A DNA stretch of 64,000 nucleotides from Pisaster brevispinus (lineage: Eukaryota > Echinodermata > Asteroidea > Forcipulatida > Asteriidae). The translations under genes and the position numbers were made by a program. The stretch is taken from NCBI GenBank assembly GCA_023634235.1, contig JAMKCF010000023.1:2517001-2581000 (forward strand), in the 5' to 3' direction. Shown here piece after piece: positions 1-11,543 of this stretch (its first letter is position 1; every line of letters begins with the position of its first letter). The notes beneath the pieces were generated by a model, which was given only the letters and a program-made list of their open reading frames with translations, was not told where the DNA came from and ran no database searches.

Positions 1-689
1 ACACAAGTTACAGAAAACGCTCTCTAGGTAAAAGGAGAAGTCTTTGGAATTTGTTTTCGCAACATGCATTTAGGTTAATGGACCCTAACGGAAACTTTGG
101 AAAGTATATTTGTTTTCTCAGTTCTCTCCTGGTCAGAAAGTGCCGTCTTGGTGGAGTTTTATCGTTTTATATACATCGATTTCCATAACTGCCATTTACT
201 CATGACACATGTAGCAGTATTGCTGGGCTTAGAAGCCTCTTGCTTCTATAGTCGCGTGGTGCCGTCGCGTCCTGCCGTCGCGTCGTGGGGGGGGGGGGGG
301 GGGGGGCAGCCTGCGCATTATCGCATCATTTCGTCGTCGCATCCTCCCGTCTTGCCGTCGTATTGTCGCATAATAAATATCGGCTATTTATAGCCGTTGC
401 CTTCAAGGGCGCATTGTCGCGTCGTTTCGTTGCATAATTCACATTGTTTACACTATACAGTGTTTCGCCAGTAGGCGGCGCTGTCTTGAGCTCAAACGAC
501 ATCCGGAACCAAACTAAATTGGTGTCGGCGCAGACTCCTCTATTGCCGCTTTTACAATAGAATACTGCAGCTGTGGTGTATTGTGTGCATAATCCTACAC
601 AAAACGTGCGGCGTGTGGCTTGGTGGAGCGCATGCCTAGGCCTACAGCGCATCGTTTCTTAATCTTACTTTTACTAGATCGAGAAGCTA
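1..689. other. Non-coding, CGTC-rich low complexity with a 20-G run
   Basis: No credible gene is visible. Bases 245-370 are a degenerate run of CGTCGC and TCGCAT-like words, interrupted by an uninterrupted run of 20 G at 287-306. A related GACG-rich tract in the opposite sense occurs near 26,936-27,050. Short open frames here are composed of this low-complexity sequence and have no protein-like features. Confidence 0.6.
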
Positions 690-1164
690 CGGAGCCCCTA
701 AAGGGACATAAAAAAATCAAAAACGACATATTATCTCGTGCGCACGACATATTATCTCGTGCGCACGACATATTATCTCGTGCCCACGACATAATTCGGG
801 ATTCTTTGAAGCAGCCCGTTGTCACGCCGCCATTTTTATCACTCACGTGAAACACATAGCACAGACATAACAAGGTCAAGGAGATCGAAAGATTGGAAAG
901 ACAACTGTGTTAAAGAAGCCTGTATTAATCACCGTGTACTGTGTAAGGTTTTGCCAGGCATAGTTTTTAATAGGTTAATGTAGTTTTTCTGTGTTTATTT
1001 TCTTTAACATTGTACTTGAAGTTGTAGTCAATTAGATCATCTCCCTCCATGATTAGATGGAGTTCCCACGAGATAATATGTCGTGCGCACGAGATAATAT
1101 GTCGTGCTCGTGCGCACGAGATAATTATTATTATTATTTTTTTAATGTCCCTTTAGGGGCTCCG
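690..1164. mobile_element. TA-flanked MITE with palindromic subterminal repeats
   Basis: Terminal inverted repeats of 20 bp (left end starts CGGAGCCCCTAAAGGGACAT; the right end is its reverse complement) are followed on both sides by A/T runs. The element is bounded by TA at 688-689 and 1165-1166, as expected for a Tc1/mariner-type target duplication. Just inside the left end, a 21-bp word (GACATATTATCTCG plus GTGCGCAC) is repeated three times. The same word occurs inverted two to three times inside the right end. Each word contains the palindrome TCGTGCGCACGA. No transposase is encoded, so it is non-autonomous. Confidence 0.85.
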
Positions 1165-1887
1165 TAAAAAGCTGCACGGACGCGACGAAATAAACCCATA
1201 GCAACAAGTGCCATATGCCCATAGCAAACTTAACCCTATCAACGAAAGCTTCTTGGTACCTACGTCTGGCAAGGTGTCTTGTGGGGTGTAATTGAACAAA
1301 TTAGACCTTTAAAACTACGAGTCCCTCAGTGTTTCCCAGAGCGGTCTATTTTCACTCGGCTTCAGCTCGGGAAAATAGAGCGCCCCTTGGAGGGAGTCGT
1401 ATAGTTTTAACCAAAGCACTCGAAGCAATCAACATTATTGTCTAAATATCCTTTGACCAGAGTAGTAGGACTTGAGTCCAGGACTCCCCCTCGACCCAAG
1501 TGACTCGAGAATCGGACTCGGACTCGACACAGGTGACTCGACTACAACTCTGCCTTTTACACATTGTATAAAGCCATTTCAACACTCAGGGGAACCGCCA
1601 TGAATCCGGATGTCGCAGGTTCAAATCTCGCTCTAGCCAATCGGTCTCAGTTCAACCCCAAAATAAATAAACTTTATCAATTCAGTTTCCCTTGTGTGTT
1701 TTTTTAATACTTGATATTTGAAACGTTGACGTTTTTAAGTGCTTTTTTTCTTCTTCTTCAAAATTTTAAACGCATTATGGGAATTCGAACCGACGGCGGT
1801 TATCTTGGCGGTCATCTTAGCTCGTTTTCAGGGGTTCAAACTTTGTAAAATCTTAGTTACCAATGTAACATTTAGCACGTTTTTCAT
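1165..1887. other. Non-coding spacer with a fold-back and a B-box-like fragment
   Basis: No gene seen. A ~100-bp fold-back is listed separately. Around 1615-1630 the word GGTTCAAATCTC resembles a pol III B box, but no A box lies at the right distance upstream, so it is at best a SINE remnant. Confidence 0.5.
1308..1410. repeat. Fold-back (hairpin) element, ~100 bp
   Basis: The left arm (TTTAAAACTA then GAGTCCCTC, later TCTATTTTC) pairs with the right arm (GAAAATAGA, then GAGGGAGTC, then TAGTTTTAA), with small mismatches. A short ~17-bp loop lies between. It is probably a tiny MITE. No clear target duplication is seen. Confidence 0.7.
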
Positions 1888-3322
1888 CATCGCACCCTAA
1901 GGCCTCATCATTGCACCTTCAGGCCTCAACATTGCACCCTCAGGGCTCATCATTGCACCCTCAGGGCTCATCATTGCACCCTCATGCCTCATCATTGCAC
2001 CCTCAGGCCTCATCGTTGCACCCTCAGGCCTCATCATTGCACCCTCAGGCTTCATCGTTGCACCCTCATGCCTCATCATTGCACCCTCATGCCTCATCAT
2101 TGCACCCTCAAGCCTCATCATTGCACCCTCAGGCCTCATCATTGCACCCTCAGGCCTCATCATTGCACCCTCATGCCTCATCATTGCACCCTCAGGCCTC
2201 ATCATTGCACCCTCAGGCCTCATCATTGCACCCTCAGGCCTCATCATTGCACCCTCAGGCCTCATCGTTGCACCCTCAGGCTTCATCGTTGCACCCTCAT
2301 GCCTCATCATTGCACCCTCATGCCTCATCATTGCACCCTCAGGCCTCATCATTGCACCCTCAGGCCTCATCGTTGCACCCTCAGGGCTCATCATTGCACC
2401 CTCATGCCTCATCATTGCACCCTCAGGCCTCATCATTGCACCCTCAGGCCTCATCATTGCACCCTCAGGCCTCATCATTGCACCCTCAGGCCTCATCATT
2501 GCACCCTCAGGCCTCATCGTTGCACCCTCAGGCCTCATCATTGCACCCTCAGGCTTCATCGTTGCACCCTCATGCCTCATCATTGCACCCTCATGCCTCA
2601 TCATTGCACCCTCAGGCCTCACCATTGCACCCTCAGGCCTCATCGTTGCACCCTCAGGCCTCATCATTGCACCCTCAGGCCTCATCATTGCACCCTCAGG
2701 CCTCATCATTGCACCCTCAGGCCTCATCATTGCACCCTCAGGCCTCATCATTGCACCCTCAGGCCTCATCATTGCACCCTCAGGGCTCATCATTGCACCC
2801 TCAGGGCTCATCATTGCACCCTCATGCTTCATCATTGCACCCTCATGCTTCATCGTTGCACCCTCAGGCCTCATCGTTGCACCCTCAGGGCTCATCATTG
2901 CACCCTCATGCTTCATCATTGCACCCTCAGGGCTCATCATTGCACCCTCAGGCCTCATCGTTGCACCCTCAGGCCTCAACATTGCACCCTCAGGGCTCAT
3001 CGTTGCACCCTCAGGCCTCATCATTGCACCCTCAGGCCTCATCGTTGCACCCTCAGGCCTCATCATTGCACCCTCAGGGCTCATCATTGCACCCTCAGGG
3101 CTCATCGTTGCACCCTCAGGCCTCATCATTGCACCCTCAGGCCTCATCATTGCACCCTCAGGCCTCATCATTGCACCCTCAGGCCTCATCATTGCACCCT
3201 CATGCTTCATCATTGCACCCTCAGGCCTCATCGTTGCACCCTCAGGCCTCATCATTGCACCCTCAGGCCTCATCATTGCACCCTCAGGCCTCATCGTTGC
3301 ACCCTCAGGCCTCATCATTTCC
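1888..3322. repeat. 21-bp minisatellite/satellite array, ~68 copies
   Basis: Near-perfect head-to-tail 21-bp units (core CATCATTGCACCCTCAGG) run for about 1.43 kb. A few variant positions recur: AGGCCT, AGGGCT, ATGCCT, AGGCTT, and ATCATT versus ATCGTT. Because 21 is a multiple of three and the unit has no stop in any plus frame or in one minus frame, long open frames of seven-residue repeats arise on both strands. Examples are SSLHPQA and HHCTLRP (plus) and MMRPEGA (minus). These are almost certainly not genes: there is no flanking coding context and the frames open on both strands. A degenerate isolated unit lies at about 3880-3905. Confidence 0.9.
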
Positions 3323-6279
3323 CAGGCCTCAACATTGCAACCTCATTATTGATCCTCTTCAAGCGAATTTTAGTGGGCCCTACTGTGTCAAAAATGAACT
3401 CAATGATGTTAATTACGTATTCCGTACCCCAGACCGAAGAAAGAGCCAGAGAGTCATAATTAACATGCTCAAGAAATATTATGAGCGTGCTAATTCTGGT
3501 CAGCCAGGGGGGGGGGGGGGGGTAGCTGTCGTTGAGGCAAAACCTGACGATGACAATTCATGTAACGAAGACCTGGAGACAAAAAACTGTGGTTTCGTAT
3601 GGATACAAGGCTTCAAAATGTGCACATCTAAGGCACATATTTTATTAATTTTTTCGTTGATGCATTCGCCCGTAAGATATAATTATTTTGTATAAAATTC
3701 GTTCTAAATGTACGCTTGTTTAACTTAATCATTCTACATCAAACCCGATTGGTATTTGAAGTGGTTGATAGTTTTATCATTACATCACTTTGATTCTGTG
3801 TTCCTTATAATATCAGTGTCACCTTGTATGGTTTCTTTGTTGCATCCGAGAAAATTCAGGCTTTTTGAGTGACAACAGGACTCATTGCTCCCTCAGGCCT
3901 CATTACTGCCATCGGATGGTAATATCAAGTGCAAACTGAACTAAAAAATACACCCTTTCTACAAAATGGCATCAGCCAAAGATTACAGCGCCCCAACAGT
4001 GACCCCAGCAATAAAATATAATGTCATGTGAGTGATAATTTTAAAATAGGAAAGTTTGCAAAGTTTTACAGCATTAAATAAAACCAAAAACGGAAATTAA
4101 GGGGGGAAAATCCAAAAACGACCAAATTAAACGGTCTCTAATGGTCTCTAAGTTTTGCATAAATTGTATTTCGTCATGTAGAACTTGGTGTTAGTGGAAG
4201 GTTCTTCAAAACTGGGCAAGAATTTTTGGTAAAAAGCGGGGGGGGGGGGGGGTCAGGTATACAAACAAGCCCAGTCCTGATAGGTACGATACGAGCAGTT
4301 TCAGGACCTCAAAGAACTTGGCAAGAAAAACAATTAAATAAAACAGATAATAATAAAAATTATGATAAAACAATAAATAAAATACCGTGAAATATAAATT
4401 GCCGAACAAAAACAAAAATGAAATAAAAGCAGAAACAAAACAAAAACGACTACGGAAACGAAAACGGGAAATAATTATAAAAGTAAAAAGGAACAGGAAA
4501 TGAACAGATAGAAAAGAAAAGGAAAGAAAAGAAGAAAAGGAAGAAAGAAACAAGAACAATGAAAAGAAAAGAAAGGAAAAGAAAAGAAAAACAAAAAAGA
4601 AAGAACAAAAAAGGAAAGCAGCACTAGCAACCCCAATAAAAACAATAAACAAACAAACAAACAAACATCGATAGAAATAAAAATAGAAATAATAATGACA
4701 ATAAGAAAAAAACAAGAAACGAAATTCAGTTTTCGAATTTGTTTCTTTCTTCTTCACGTTTGAAGAAAACGTAAATACAAGAAGAAAACTGTTTGAACTT
4801 GGGGGAAAACGAACCAAAAGCTACGACATTCATGGGAAAAGGTTTTAGGATCAGGAAATAAACATTAATAACTTAGTTTTCTTTTTGGGGGCCATTAAAG
4901 ACATAAATTAAATTGATGATTTTGGTCAGATATTGGTAATCGGAATTATGTCCTGTCGTAACATTTTCCAAATGTCAAATAATGCAGTTCTCTAATACTA
5001 AAGTAAAACATAAATAGAAAAAACAGAATAAAATATAATTTTGAAATCCTGAAATAAGGTCATGGGGAAGGACCATGCTACTGTTTGGGGGCATTGTCCC
5101 ATGTACAAATCGATCTTGAATTGTTGGGTATATACTGTAGGTCTACCCGAGATGTTGAACCAGTTTAGGTCTTACGCACAAAACGGCAAGTGAGTATACT
5201 CTTGATATCTGCAGTTTCTGTTTCCGTTCTCTTGACATGCCAAATTAAGTCTAGTAAAGACGACAATTCGTGGCGAAAGAAGAAAGAGAACGATTGGTGC
5301 TGACAGCGTTCCAATTGAAGCGTGTAGTAAAAAGCTCATTAATTCATTATAGTATCGTATTCGCAGCCGAAGACCGGCCAAACGTGCTACATGCTCCATT
5401 CTGGCGTTTGCAGTGAGACCACTAAACAAACGTTTTTCGATCTAGGGAGATTGATGATGTACTCCTGTTGCACCAAGTACAACAGCAAATGTGATCAAAC
5501 CAATTAAGGGGTGGCCGCTTCCTTAAGTTAGTGGTTCAAGTATTAAGCAATTACGAGGCATTTAAGAGATTAAAATGTCCCATTAGATCACGATAGGGAT
5601 TGTCATTCAGTCGTAACTTAATGGCAGATGAAAAACGATTTGAGTGCGCATGTTCAACTTATATCCTGATTAGTACAGTCGGTTACATCTAATTATGATC
5701 GAATAGTTAACGGTGGGTGTAGGGTGTAATCAGAAAAATAAATTGTTTACTAACTTCGATACTGCTCTACAAATTGTCGTTGATAAATATTAACAACTCT
5801 CACTTATCTTTGAGAAAATCAGATAAAACGATTGGGCAGCGTTATTATTCACAACACAAAGCATGCATTACCTGTCTTTGGTTCTGACTGCGTTAGACTG
5901 TATTAAACATTCCAACTGGATTTTTAACCAGCGGAAGAAAGGTTCACAATACTCTTATCTTAGTCACAATGGGTTTCATCGTGACATAGAGTGCTTGGCT
6001 TTGCAGTATAGCGGATCTACATTATTGTATTGGTCAATGTTTAATTGGTATCAGTGTTTCTTGATGTCCCCAGCACCAGTTTACATAATGCTTGTTGGAT
6101 TTATTTTATATACACTTGTAGCCCTATGCCCTACTTACTTGTTTTCTTTTTTACATATTTTTTAATTGTATATCTGCTGTATTATTATGTAAAGCCACAT
6201 AGTTAATTGATAGCATTTTCCTTAAAATACAATGAATGTAGAGTTACTTTTTAATTTATTGATAATTTTAGCAAGGCCA
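3323..6279. other. Non-coding DNA with G-runs and a purine-rich tract
   Basis: No gene is supported. G-runs lie at 3507-3522 and 4238-4252. A purine-rich tract is listed separately. An open frame at 5863-6165 (100 codons) has no recognisable domain and no splice context, and I treat it as chance. Confidence 0.5.
4320..4800. repeat. A/G-rich low-complexity tract
   Basis: The plus strand is dominated by words such as GAAAAGAAAAG and AACAAACAAAC. The corresponding minus-strand open frame is a run of Phe, Leu, Ser and Tyr codons and is an artefact of the polypyrimidine composition. Confidence 0.8.
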
Positions 6280-6652
6280 TTGTAGGGTCTTTTACACAAT
6301 GAAACAATGGACCCCGCAAAGTTTGTCTTTGTTCAACTTGGACCCCGCAGAGGAATTCTTTAGAAAAGGGAAAATAAAACGACAAAAGCAAGACCCCACA
6401 AACAAAAGCGGATACGGAGCCTGGGAAATGACGGTGGAAGAAGAAAACAACATGCAGGGGCTAATTCGTTTGCATGGTTTAGTAATTCGTAAGAACGAAC
6501 TAGTAATCCGTTCACACGACTTAGCCATGGCAAGAAATGGCGCTGCAAAAAGGCGACGCAAGTAGTTGGGCATTATCTGATTATGACCGTGCTGGTAAGT
6601 ATGTCAAGTAGTTGGGCATTATCTGATTACGACCGTGCTGGTAAGTATGTCA
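6280..6652. repeat. Dispersed repeat plus a 46-bp tandem duplication containing GTAAGT
   Basis: Bases ~6290-6400 (ACCCCGCAGAGGAATTCTTT and following) recur in diverged form at ~12,020-12,110, so this is an interspersed repeat. At 6561-6606 and 6607-6652 a 46-bp segment (AGTAGTTGGGCATTATCTGA onward) is duplicated head to tail with one C/T difference near its middle. Each copy contains GCTGGTAAGTATG, a good 5' splice-site match. An 88-codon open frame (6299-6565) has a basic C-terminus but no recognisable domain. I do not call it a gene. Confidence 0.6.
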
Positions 6653-8590
6653 ATCTTTATCATGATTGGATGAAGATGCATCGCTCGGAAAAATGCCGTA
6701 TCCTGCCGCCACTTTTTAATTCATTATGAATTAAAATAATATCTTATTTACTCAAAAAATGAGATATTGCTTTTGGTAACAATTAGTGAAAAAGTGGCAA
6801 CATGAAGCGAAAAGTTGGAAAAGGCCCTCGTGGCTTCGCCACTCGCACGTGTGGTCTCCGGTTCCAGTCGCTTCGCGGCTTTTTACACACCTACTGTCAA
6901 AGCCACGACAAAGGCATTGACGAAAGGGGGATGGGCTGATGTATGCGAATGCTCATTAGACCGTTTCTCCTGACCTCATACCCACCGGCCACCTCTACGT
7001 GTGGAATTACCCTCTGGTAATGGCTCTGTGAATAGGACTATAGGTCAAATGTAATTTCGTTCCATTAACCAAATTGGTCCATGTCAAAAAATAAAATAAT
7101 AATAATCGTGTTTAATCCAGACCTCAACACGATTTTTTTTCACTTCAAATTTCGGTCATCGTTTTCAGACCTTTCTGATATAGATTGTACAAATTAATTA
7201 TGTAAAAATCATGTGTAATGATTTAAAAAAATATTAATTCCATACATTAATAATGTCATTGTGAACTTCTAACCTTTACTTTGGGCTTAAAAAGCCGCGC
7301 GAAGCAGTGCATTTTTGACTGAAATTCTCTGACTACTATAAATACACATTTTAACGTAATTGTTAACCGGTGTGTTCGATCTATCTGCAATTAAAACTAT
7401 TATTTAAACTTAGGATCATGATTATTTTTTAGAAAGATACAATTAAAGTCAGATGTGAAAGTTTCAGCTGTATAAAGTGTCTACTTGCTGAGATGAGAAA
7501 ACAGCAAAAAACTGTCAAGGTATTTTCACACGAACGTCGAATCGTTTAGCGAGATGACAGCGGGTAACAACCGCATCTCTGGCCGCAGCATTCGTGAACG
7601 GACACCAACCCTCAAAAATCTGAGAATCGATTAATGCATGAATCGTTTCTCAGATTCAAATGTTTTAGGGTGAAAATTATTCAAACCATAGGGTCGAAAA
7701 TGAACCCAGAGGTATTCGGTCCGTGTCCGAATTTTAAACACGGATGGAGAATTCTCAACCCACCTCTGCCGAGCAAGGTTGGTTTCAACACGGATCAAGC
7801 ACTCTACACGGATCGACAACACGTTGTTAAGTTTTAGTGTGAAAAGGTCAGTGTAAGGCCCAATTTCAAGGCTCTGCTTGTTATCGTGGATATAAGCCAT
7901 GGTTGGAAAACTCAACTGTTCTCGCCTTTCAGCAAAAATGAATATTCGTGAGCAATTCTTGAACATTAAATTAAACTGAGGAAGTGCGGACTCCATATAA
8001 CAGTAAATTGATTGTGGTTCTTTATTTGGTCAAGATTTGATCAAATAGAAGATTTGCTAAGTTTGAGACTTTTGTGAATTGCCGTTCACTCGAAATTTTG
8101 GAAATGGTACAACCGACCACTGAGAATTGAATTTCTAAGTATTAATGTCGTTGGATCTTTGAGAATTGAATTAGTGAAGGAACATTTTCGATTATAACCA
8201 ACTTAATAAGTTATTGAAGATTGTCGTTGAATTAATGAAAGATTGGAATTTGAGAATACTGTGATTCAAGACGTTAGGTTTTGTTGATTTATTGATGAAT
8301 GTAGGTTATTTGGAATTAGCTAATCACCAAATTTAGATTTGGTTTGACCGAATTTTGAGGATTAAATTTACTTAATTTTAATGAACAAATTTATTGAATT
8401 TCGAGGAGTGAATTTTGTAGCTAAAACAATGGCCACTGAAAAATCCCTCGTATGAATAGTTATGTCTGAGAAGTTGTTTTGTAAATAAATTGTATTATTA
8501 AAACAAATTAAATCTTGCTTGATTTCAGGGATAATCTATTTCCGCTGTTTCAACCTCTGACCCAACGGGTTGGTTGTGACACTCTCACTC
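6653..8590. other. Non-coding, nothing recognised
   Basis: AT-rich unique-looking sequence. Overlapping open frames on both strands at 7631-7996 have no domain, and their opposite-strand overlap argues against coding. Confidence 0.5.
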
Positions 8591-8780
8591 GGGCCCAATT
8601 TCATAGAGCTGTCCAGAAAATATTACTTAACAGTTTTTCTCTTAGCAGAGTGAGCAGGATACCAGTCAAAAACTGTACATATTACATGGTAGTTTAGCTG
8701 TTAACCTTATTCTGGTAAGCATAATTTTGTTGTGCTAAGCTACTTTTTGTGCTTAAGCAGCTCGAGCATGAAATTGGGCC
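8591..8780. mobile_element. MITE with GGCCCAATTTCAT inverted termini
   Basis: The left end GGCCCAATTTCATAGAGCTG is matched by the right end, whose reverse complement reads GGCCCAATTTCATGCTCGAG followed by CTG. The interior contains further CTTAGCA/TGCTAAG words, as in hairpin MITEs. The element is 190 bp with no coding capacity. Target duplication is unclear. Confidence 0.75.
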
Positions 8781-9067
8781 AAGGTCCGCACGCACGAGCG
8801 CGCTCTCCATCAGCCTGGCTATCATGTGCATGCAGCGCCGTATCGATACCTCTCTTCACCATTGATCTCCATAATAGACCTTTCTATGGCACAGCCCGAG
8901 TTTTTGCCAACGGAGGTTGGAAAACTATGGAAAACCATAAATGCAAAACAAAAACAGGTAGCCACAACAATGTTACACGAATATTAAAAAATGGGTTGAA
9001 CTTGTTGGAAACAATGCTACCAATCACGGGATGTATTTTTTTTTAATGAAAGTGTGCTTAACGGTAA

Positions 9068-9152
9068 GCAAATTTTCTTGCTAACTATAGCTGAAAAAAA
9101 GTTGCTTAAGCGTAAGCGTATTTCAAAGGTTAGCAAGAAAATTAGGCAGCCA
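9068..9152. repeat. Short fold-back
   Basis: AATTTTCTTGCTAAC near 9071 is matched by GTTAGCAAGAAAATT near 9136. The two arms enclose a GCTTAAGCGTAAGC loop region. It lies 290 bp from a MITE with similar interior words and may be a rearranged relative. Confidence 0.6.
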
Positions 9153-9456
9153 TCTTGCGCGTTCACCGTGGATTTGCACCGTTTCGTCATTCATTTTCAC
9201 AGATAGCCTATACAGTTATATCTTTTCAGCCGTTCAAAACCGGTCCTCAACAGCACTGCCTTAAGCTTGGGATTTGGCGATTTGAGCTATAAAAAAGTGT
9301 TTGTTATGTAATGAATTATGGTTCGAAAAATGTTTTAAAAGTTGAATATAAGGATTCAAACAAATACCTCTCAAAATTGCGTGGTTCTCCTTTAAATCGT
9401 GAATTTACATGGTCCGTTATTTTTGACTCCACAAAATTAGGGACCGTGTTACGAAG

Positions 9457-9578
9457 GCAAGACGTTTTAAAACTATAATGATTCACACAATATTATCCCT
9501 CGAAAGTGGTTCTTCTTTTAAGGAAAACCATTTTCGAGGGATATTTGTGGGAATCATTATAGTTTTAAAACTTCTTGC
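9457..9578. mobile_element. Small hairpin MITE, ~122 bp
   Basis: The arms GCAAGACGTTTTAAAACTAT (left) and the complement of ATAGTTTTAAAACTTCTTGC (right) pair with one mismatch. Pairing continues inward through ATGATTC/GAATCAT and ATCCCTCGAAA/TTTCGAGGGAT almost to the centre. The whole element would fold into a single long hairpin. Confidence 0.8.
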
Positions 9579-9710
9579 GAACCACCGCCATTTCAAAACA
9601 AACGCATTTTATAGCACAAAGCGTTCAATTCGAAGGAAATGTTCTCTAAACTTACTGGGGTATTTATAGAATAATTGGGGAATAAAAGTGTGGTGAAGGT
9701 CTTAGGCCTA

Positions 9711-9830
9711 TACGGCCGTTTAAGACCGGCAGGAACGTGGCCGTGTGATAAAGGACCAAGCCGAGGCCGAGGTTTCTTTATCGCACGGCCACGACACTGC
9801 GAGTTTTTTTAACGGCCGTTTGAGACCGAG
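9711..9830. repeat. Inverted repeat inside a direct repeat
   Basis: GTGGCCGTGTGATAAAG (near 9737) pairs with CTTTATCGCACGGCCAC (near 9776) with one mismatch. This hairpin is bracketed by the direct repeats ACGGCCGTTTAAGACCG and ACGGCCGTTTGAGACCG. It looks like a small composite MITE or a fold-back with a target-like direct repeat. No protein is encoded. Confidence 0.65.
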
Positions 9831-10275
9831 TCACTGTTCATTTTAATACTTCCATTCATAAAAATTCCCTTTTTGTTAAAAAGCCTCATGATGTTGGAAA
9901 ATCTATAAATAATTTTCTGTAATTTTAAACTCTTGTATAAACGACCTAGGGCTGATCTTCGCGAAGGGTAAAATTGCAAGCGACGCTCAACGGTTTTGAG
10001 CGTGTTACATTGAGTACCAGTATTATGGGTTACGCGTAAATAAACTTCACGTGGCCTGCGCATCACACTTCTCACCGTGTTTATAAAGCGCGTTTAAACA
10101 TGGCCATGTGATCTCATCTCCGCCACTCATAATGGGTAAACTGTCCCGGGTAATTATGAACTGGGCAACAACCGTGTGAGAGGTCGGTCTTCACTGTTCG
10201 TAGATGTGACGTAACTCTAATGTAAGCCACACCAACTGTACTCAAACTGGCTCCAATACCAGAAGTTCATAATAT

Positions 10276-10442
10276 ACCTTATGCACATGACGTCATTTCA
10301 GTAGGGCGCCCTCGCCTAGAGGTCAAAAGGAGGTTGTTCATTGGCCAATCCTGTGCGCCGCGCGTAAAAATCTGTGCATTTCGATTGTTTCGTCATCGTT
10401 TTACCTCTAAGATGGCGGCTGGATGACGTCAATGCATAAGGT
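10276..10442. mobile_element. MITE with ACCTTATGCA...TGACGTCA termini
   Basis: The left end ACCTTATGCACATGACGTCA and the right end (reverse complement ACCTTATGCATTGACGTCA) form inverted repeats around 167 bp. Interior words (GAGGTCAAAAGGAGG, TCATTGGCC) recur in the reverse orientation at 57,664-57,817, which supports a dispersed family. TGACGTCA is also a perfect CRE (CREB/ATF) site, so every copy brings two such sites. Confidence 0.75.
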
Positions 10443-10756
10443 CCATATAGGAGTTACATTGAGATATTTTTGTGCGAGGATTTATACAAACAGTTAAACA
10501 ATTGGAATTGGATTTTACATAAGTTCTTCAAAGACTCGAAGTCTTCTCAAAATTATACGTTTTTATAATAAGAAATGCCTTTGTACGATGAAATGAGTGA
10601 TTTTGGGGGTAAAATGCCCAAACGTTGAGCCAGCTTTAAAGCCGAAAGTCGCCAAATCTTTATGTGTGCAGCAGATGTGCGCGCGTGTGACGCAATTACT
10701 TTTTAGGTGAAGCGCACGTTTAACATCATGTTTACAATCTGCACACAATTTGGCTC

Positions 10757-10842
10757 CCATTGCATAACACGAAACGTTGCTGGTACGCTGAGATCCCCAA
10801 TAGACCGTATGCACATGACGTCATTTGAGTAGGGCGCCCTGT
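10757..10842. mobile_element. Rearranged fragment of the same MITE family
   Basis: TATGCACATGACGTCATTTG and AGTAGGGCGCCC repeat the left end of the 10,276 element. The preceding CATTGCATAACACGAAACG matches the left interior of the 57.7-kb copy. It is truncated, abutting the minisatellite that follows. Confidence 0.65.
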
Positions 10843-11543
10843 TACAATAACCAGTGTTTTTTGTACTGTTACAATGTCAGTGTTTATTGTACTGTTACAA
10901 TTACCAGTGTTTTATTGTACTGTTACAATTACCAGTGTTTATTGTACTGTTACAATTACCAGTGTTTTATTGTACTGTATACCAATGACCAGTGTTTTTT
11001 GTAATGTAACAATAACAAGTGTTTTATTGTATCAGTGTTTTATTATTCTGCTACAATGACCAGTGTTTTATTGTTACGTTACAATAACCGGTGTTTTGTT
11101 TTAATGATACAATAACCAGTGTTTTATTGTTATGTTACAATAACCGGTGTTTTGTTTTAATAATACAACAGCCAGTGTTTTATTGTGTTGTTACAATAAC
11201 CTGTGTTTTATTGTGTTTTTACAATAACTAGTGTTAAATTGTGTTGTTACAATAACCAGTGTTTTATTGTACTGTTACACTAACAAGTGTTTTATTGTAA
11301 TGTAACATTAACCAGTGTTGTATGTGCTGTTACAATTAGGTATACAATAACCAGTATTTTTATGTACTGTTACACTAACCAGTGTCTTTTTGTACTGTTA
11401 GAATAAACAGTGTTTTATTTTTAATGTTACAATTAAGTGTTTTATTAAAATGTCATAATAGCCAGTGTTTGATTGTACTGTTACAATAACCAATGTTTTA
11501 TTGTACTGGTACATTGACCAGTGTTTTATGGTACTGAAAATAA
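10843..11543. repeat. ~28-bp minisatellite, about 24 degenerate copies
   Basis: The unit is approximately TACTGTTACAATAACC plus AGTGTTTTATTG, repeated head to tail with frequent substitutions. One 28-base variant (CATAATAGCCAGTGTTTGAT core), found near 11,452, recurs alone at ~11,777-11,806. About 230 bp of unrelated sequence separates the two, so the array has been interrupted or partly copied. Open frames here are artefacts. Confidence 0.85.

Noticed and set aside
1600..1640. Possible tRNA gene (B-box-like GGTTCAAATCTC)
   Set aside because: No A box or foldable acceptor stem at the required distance.
1897..3695. Long open frames of 473, 491 and 594 codons on both strands
   Set aside because: They are translations of a 21-bp satellite that lacks stops in several frames. 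Frames open on both strands at once and there is no flanking gene structure.
4206..4817. Minus-strand 203-codon Phe/Leu-rich frame resembling a membrane protein
   Set aside because: The hydrophobic look comes from an A/G-rich tract read as polypyrimidine codons. No domain or splice sites.
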